DNA of 64,000 nucleotides, from contig NZ_CANLOZ010000002.1 in NCBI RefSeq assembly GCF_947492965.1, forward strand, positions 496,001 through 560,000. The letters are read 5' to 3'. The notes under the pieces are model-generated. The model ran no database searches. It worked only from the letters and a program-made list of their open reading frames with translations, and had not been told where the DNA came from. Numbering within the stretch: the stretch's first letter is position 1; the number at the start of each line of letters is the position of its first letter. The DNA comes from an uncultured Aquimarina sp. GTDB taxonomy: Bacteria > Bacteroidota > Bacteroidia > Flavobacteriales > Flavobacteriaceae. The translations under genes were made by a program, and so were the position numbers. This document shows positions 62,287 to 64,000 of this stretch, piece after piece.

Positions 62287-63222
62287 ATGCAATCACAAAC
62301 AAAACGTATAAAAGTATTTGCACCAGCGACAGTAGCTAATTTGTCCTGTGGTTTTGATGTTCTGGGTTGTTGCTTAGATACAGTTGGTGATGAAATGATT
62401 GTATCATTATCCTCCGAACCAGGTGTTAGAATCACTAAAATCAAGGGTGCTGATTTACCTTTAGAAACCGATAAAAATGTAGCTGGTGTTGCTGTGAAAG
62501 CATTACTTGAAACGTATGAAAAGAATATTGGTGTTGATATAGAAATATACAAAAACATCAAAGCAGGAAGTGGTATCGGAAGTAGTGCTGCTAGTAGTGC
62601 CGGTGCTGTTTGGGCTGTTAATTATCTTCTCGATAATCCATTTTCTCCTCATAAATTAGTGGAGTTTGCGATGGAAGGAGAAAAATTAGCAAGTGGTAAT
62701 GCTCATGCTGATAACGTTGCTCCTGCCCTTTTGGGAGGGTTTACACTGGTAAGAAGTTATGATCCCTTGGATGTTATAAAACTTCATACACCCAAAGATT
62801 TAGTAATGACCGTAATACATCCACAAATAGAAGTAAAAACTTCGGATGCCAGATCTGTCATCAAGCAAAAAGTAACACTAAAGCAGGCTATTCATCAATG
62901 GGGTAACGTAGGAGGACTAGTTTCTGGATTATTTACCGAAGATTACGATTTAATTGGACGTAGTTTGGAAGACGTAATTATAGAGCCTATGCGCTCTATC
63001 CTGATTCCAGAATTTAACAACGTAAAAAATGCTGCAATTCAGAATGGTGCACTAGGATGCGGTATTTCTGGATCCGGACCATCAATATTTGCTTTAAGCA
63101 AAGGAATGGATACTGCAAAAAAAGTAGCTGATGCCATCAGAGAGGTATATGCAACGACAGGATTAGATTTTGATATTCATATATCCAAAATAAATAGTGC
63201 CGGAATTAAAATATTAGAGTAA
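62287..63222 (+). CDS. thrB: Homoserine kinase
   Basis: A 311-residue GHMP kinase. VFAPATVANLSCGFDVLGC starts the fold, the ATP loop is AGSGIGSSAASSAGAVWA, and NGALGCGISGSGPSIFAL is motif 3. It phosphorylates homoserine. It starts 3 bases after thrA and ends 1 base before ridA, so the operon is tight. Confidence 0.95.
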   Translation: MQSQTKRIKVFAPATVANLSCGFDVLGCCLDTVGDEMIVSLSSEPGVRITKIKGADLPLETDKNVAGVAVKALLETYEKNIGVDIEIYKNIKAGSGIGSSAASSAGAVWAVNYLLDNPFSPHKLVEFAMEGEKLASGNAHADNVAPALLGGFTLVRSYDPLDVIKLHTPKDLVMTVIHPQIEVKTSDARSVIKQKVTLKQAIHQWGNVGGLVSGLFTEDYDLIGRSLEDVIIEPMRSILIPEFNNVKNAAIQNGALGCGISGSGPSIFALSKGMDTAKKVADAIREVYATTGLDFDIHISKINSAGIKILE

Positions 63223-63223
63223 T

Positions 63224-63589
63224 ATGCAAGAAGTAAAAAAAATAGCAACTGGATCTCCTTGGGAAGATATTGTAGGATATTCCAGAGCGATTAAAATAGG
63301 AAACATCATTGAAGTTTCAGGAACTACTGCTCCAGGTGCAAATGAATATGAACAAACAGTGGCTATTATCGAGGCTGTAAAAAAAGTGTTGTCTCAGTTA
63401 GACGCTGATTTGTCTAATGTAATACGAACTAGAATCTATTGTACTGATATTACCAAATGGGAAGATATCGGAAAAGCACATGGAGAATATTTTGGAGATA
63501 TAAAACCGGTTACTGCCATGGTGGAAGTATCAAAATTAATCGACCCTAATATTTTGGTAGAGATAGAATTTTCTGCTTTACTTAATTAA
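63224..63589 (+). CDS. RidA-family enamine/imine deaminase within the thr operon
   Basis: A 121-residue YjgF/YER057c/UK114-type protein: GSPWEDIVGYSRAIKIGNIIEVSGTTAP, then NVIRTRIYCTD containing the conserved Arg, and TAMVEVSKLIDPNILVEIEFSAL. RidA hydrolyses reactive enamines such as 2-aminoacrylate and aminocrotonate made by PLP threonine/serine dehydratases. The fold is the longer 'RidA-like' type. It starts one base after thrB stop and lies 15 bases before thrC. Its inclusion suggests protection of the pathway or its PLP enzyme ThrC. Confidence 0.87.
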   Translation: MQEVKKIATGSPWEDIVGYSRAIKIGNIIEVSGTTAPGANEYEQTVAIIEAVKKVLSQLDADLSNVIRTRIYCTDITKWEDIGKAHGEYFGDIKPVTAMVEVSKLIDPNILVEIEFSALLN

Positions 63590-63604
63590 ATAAATAGCAT
63601 ATTC

Positions 63605-64000
63605 ATGCAGTATTATAGTTTACATCATAACGCCCCAAAGGTATCTTTTTCTGAGGCTGTTATAAAAGGATTAGCTCCTGATAAAGGATTATATTTTCCA
63701 GAAACCATTACTCCTCTACCCGATTCCTTTTTTAAAAATATTGAGAACCTAGATGAAGTGGAAATAGGGTATCAAACTATCAAACAATTTGTTGGGGATG
63801 AAATTCCTGAAACTGAACTAAGAGAGATTCTAAAAGATGTTCTAAGTTTTGAATTTCCAGTGGTTGATATTTCTGAAAACATCGGTACATTGGAGCTTTT
63901 TCATGGTCCTACAATGGCTTTTAAAGATGTTGGAGCACGATTTATGGCCAGGTGCCTTGGATATTTTAATAAGAATAATGAAAATAAAGTTACTGTTTTA
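63605..64000 (+). CDS. thrC: Threonine synthase, 5' part (cut by window end)
   Basis: The first 132 codons are in the window and the frame is open at base 64000. MQYYSLHHNAPKVSFSEAVIKGL is the typical N-terminus, followed by PDKGLYFPE and LFHGPTMAFKDVGARFMA, whose Lys binds PLP. It converts O-phosphohomoserine to threonine, the last step. Last visible gene of the operon. Confidence 0.95.
   Translation, partial: MQYYSLHHNAPKVSFSEAVIKGLAPDKGLYFPETITPLPDSFFKNIENLDEVEIGYQTIKQFVGDEIPETELREILKDVLSFEFPVVDISENIGTLELFHGPTMAFKDVGARFMARCLGYFNKNNENKVTVL

Noticed and set aside
1..64000. tRNA, rRNA, CRISPR array, prophage, insertion sequence or known riboswitch
   Set aside because: None recognised on either strand by reading; no tRNA-like GGTTCGAAT loops with paired arms, no regularly spaced repeats and no transposase found.

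Overview
This window looks like a chromosomal segment of a marine Bacteroidota in the family Flavobacteriaceae (Aquimarina/Tenacibaculum-like). That is an inference from AT-rich DNA, a type IX secretion gene (porQ), a menaquinone cluster, SusC-like N-terminal modules, many 'S-C-x' lipoproteins, and promoters that resemble the Bacteroidota -7 element TAnnTTTG rather than E. coli boxes. No rRNA, tRNA, CRISPR array, prophage or insertion sequence was recognised. Most of the window is core-genome material with small accessory patches.

Layout. 1-7.3 kb (minus strand): the 5' end of a secreted M24-like peptidase, a SusC-like/von Willebrand A fusion protein, and the menaquinone run menA - UPF0173 hydrolase - menC - CPBP protease - menE. 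7.3-15.1 kb (plus): a membrane-anchored AraC regulator, an alpha-amylase lipoprotein, DoxX and GIN-domain proteins, a TTG-initiated acidic protein, a VTT membrane protein, an MscS channel and a DUF3817 protein. 15.1-17.8 kb (minus): a small secreted protein and a 7TM-HD phosphohydrolase. 17.9-22.5 kb (plus): thiolase, NlpC/P60 peptidase, GNAT, then a TetR regulator with an azoreductase and an SDR. 22.6-26.7 kb (minus): a DUF5916 outer-membrane protein, GAPDH and a DUF2461 protein. 26.9-34.7 kb (plus): the cysE-cysM pair, pullulanase, a frameshifted erythromycin-esterase-like gene, a VOC protein and recQ. 34.7-38.0 kb (minus): a secreted protein gene split by an in-frame TGA, a flavin monooxygenase, a MOSC protein and truA. 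38-41 kb: a LysM protein and a small exported protein (plus), then porQ-cmk (minus). 41-50.6 kb: a stand-alone MreB, an ArsR-like regulator with an SDR and PhzF, a racemase, an orphan DEAD helicase, an alpha/beta hydrolase, two msrB genes, a collagen-like lipoprotein and lpdA. 50.6-57.8 kb: aroQ with a Dph6-like ATPase and a beta-barrel protein, two paralogous beta-barrel proteins, xerD, a further outer-membrane protein, an LRR lipoprotein and a duplicated-module lipoprotein. 57.9-64 kb: nnrDE diverging from the threonine operon (leader peptide - thrA - thrB - ridA - thrC, cut by the window edge).

How the genes work together. Menaquinone synthesis, cysteine synthesis (cysE-cysM, with TAATG coupling) and threonine synthesis are the clear pathways. 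The most informative regulatory signals are these: a 36-residue Thr/Ile-rich leader ORF between a good promoter and thrA; matched TetR-type operators in front of both the regulator and its azoreductase/SDR target; a shared inverted repeat in front of an ArsR-like gene and its downstream SDR; and a 14-bp inverted repeat flanking the promoter and leader of the DUF5916 gene. Two genes appear broken, one by an A8 homopolymer frameshift and one by a nonsense codon. I did not find a clearly novel multi-gene defence or biosynthetic system. The strongest novelty candidates are the threonine leader region and the VWA/TonB-plug fusion.
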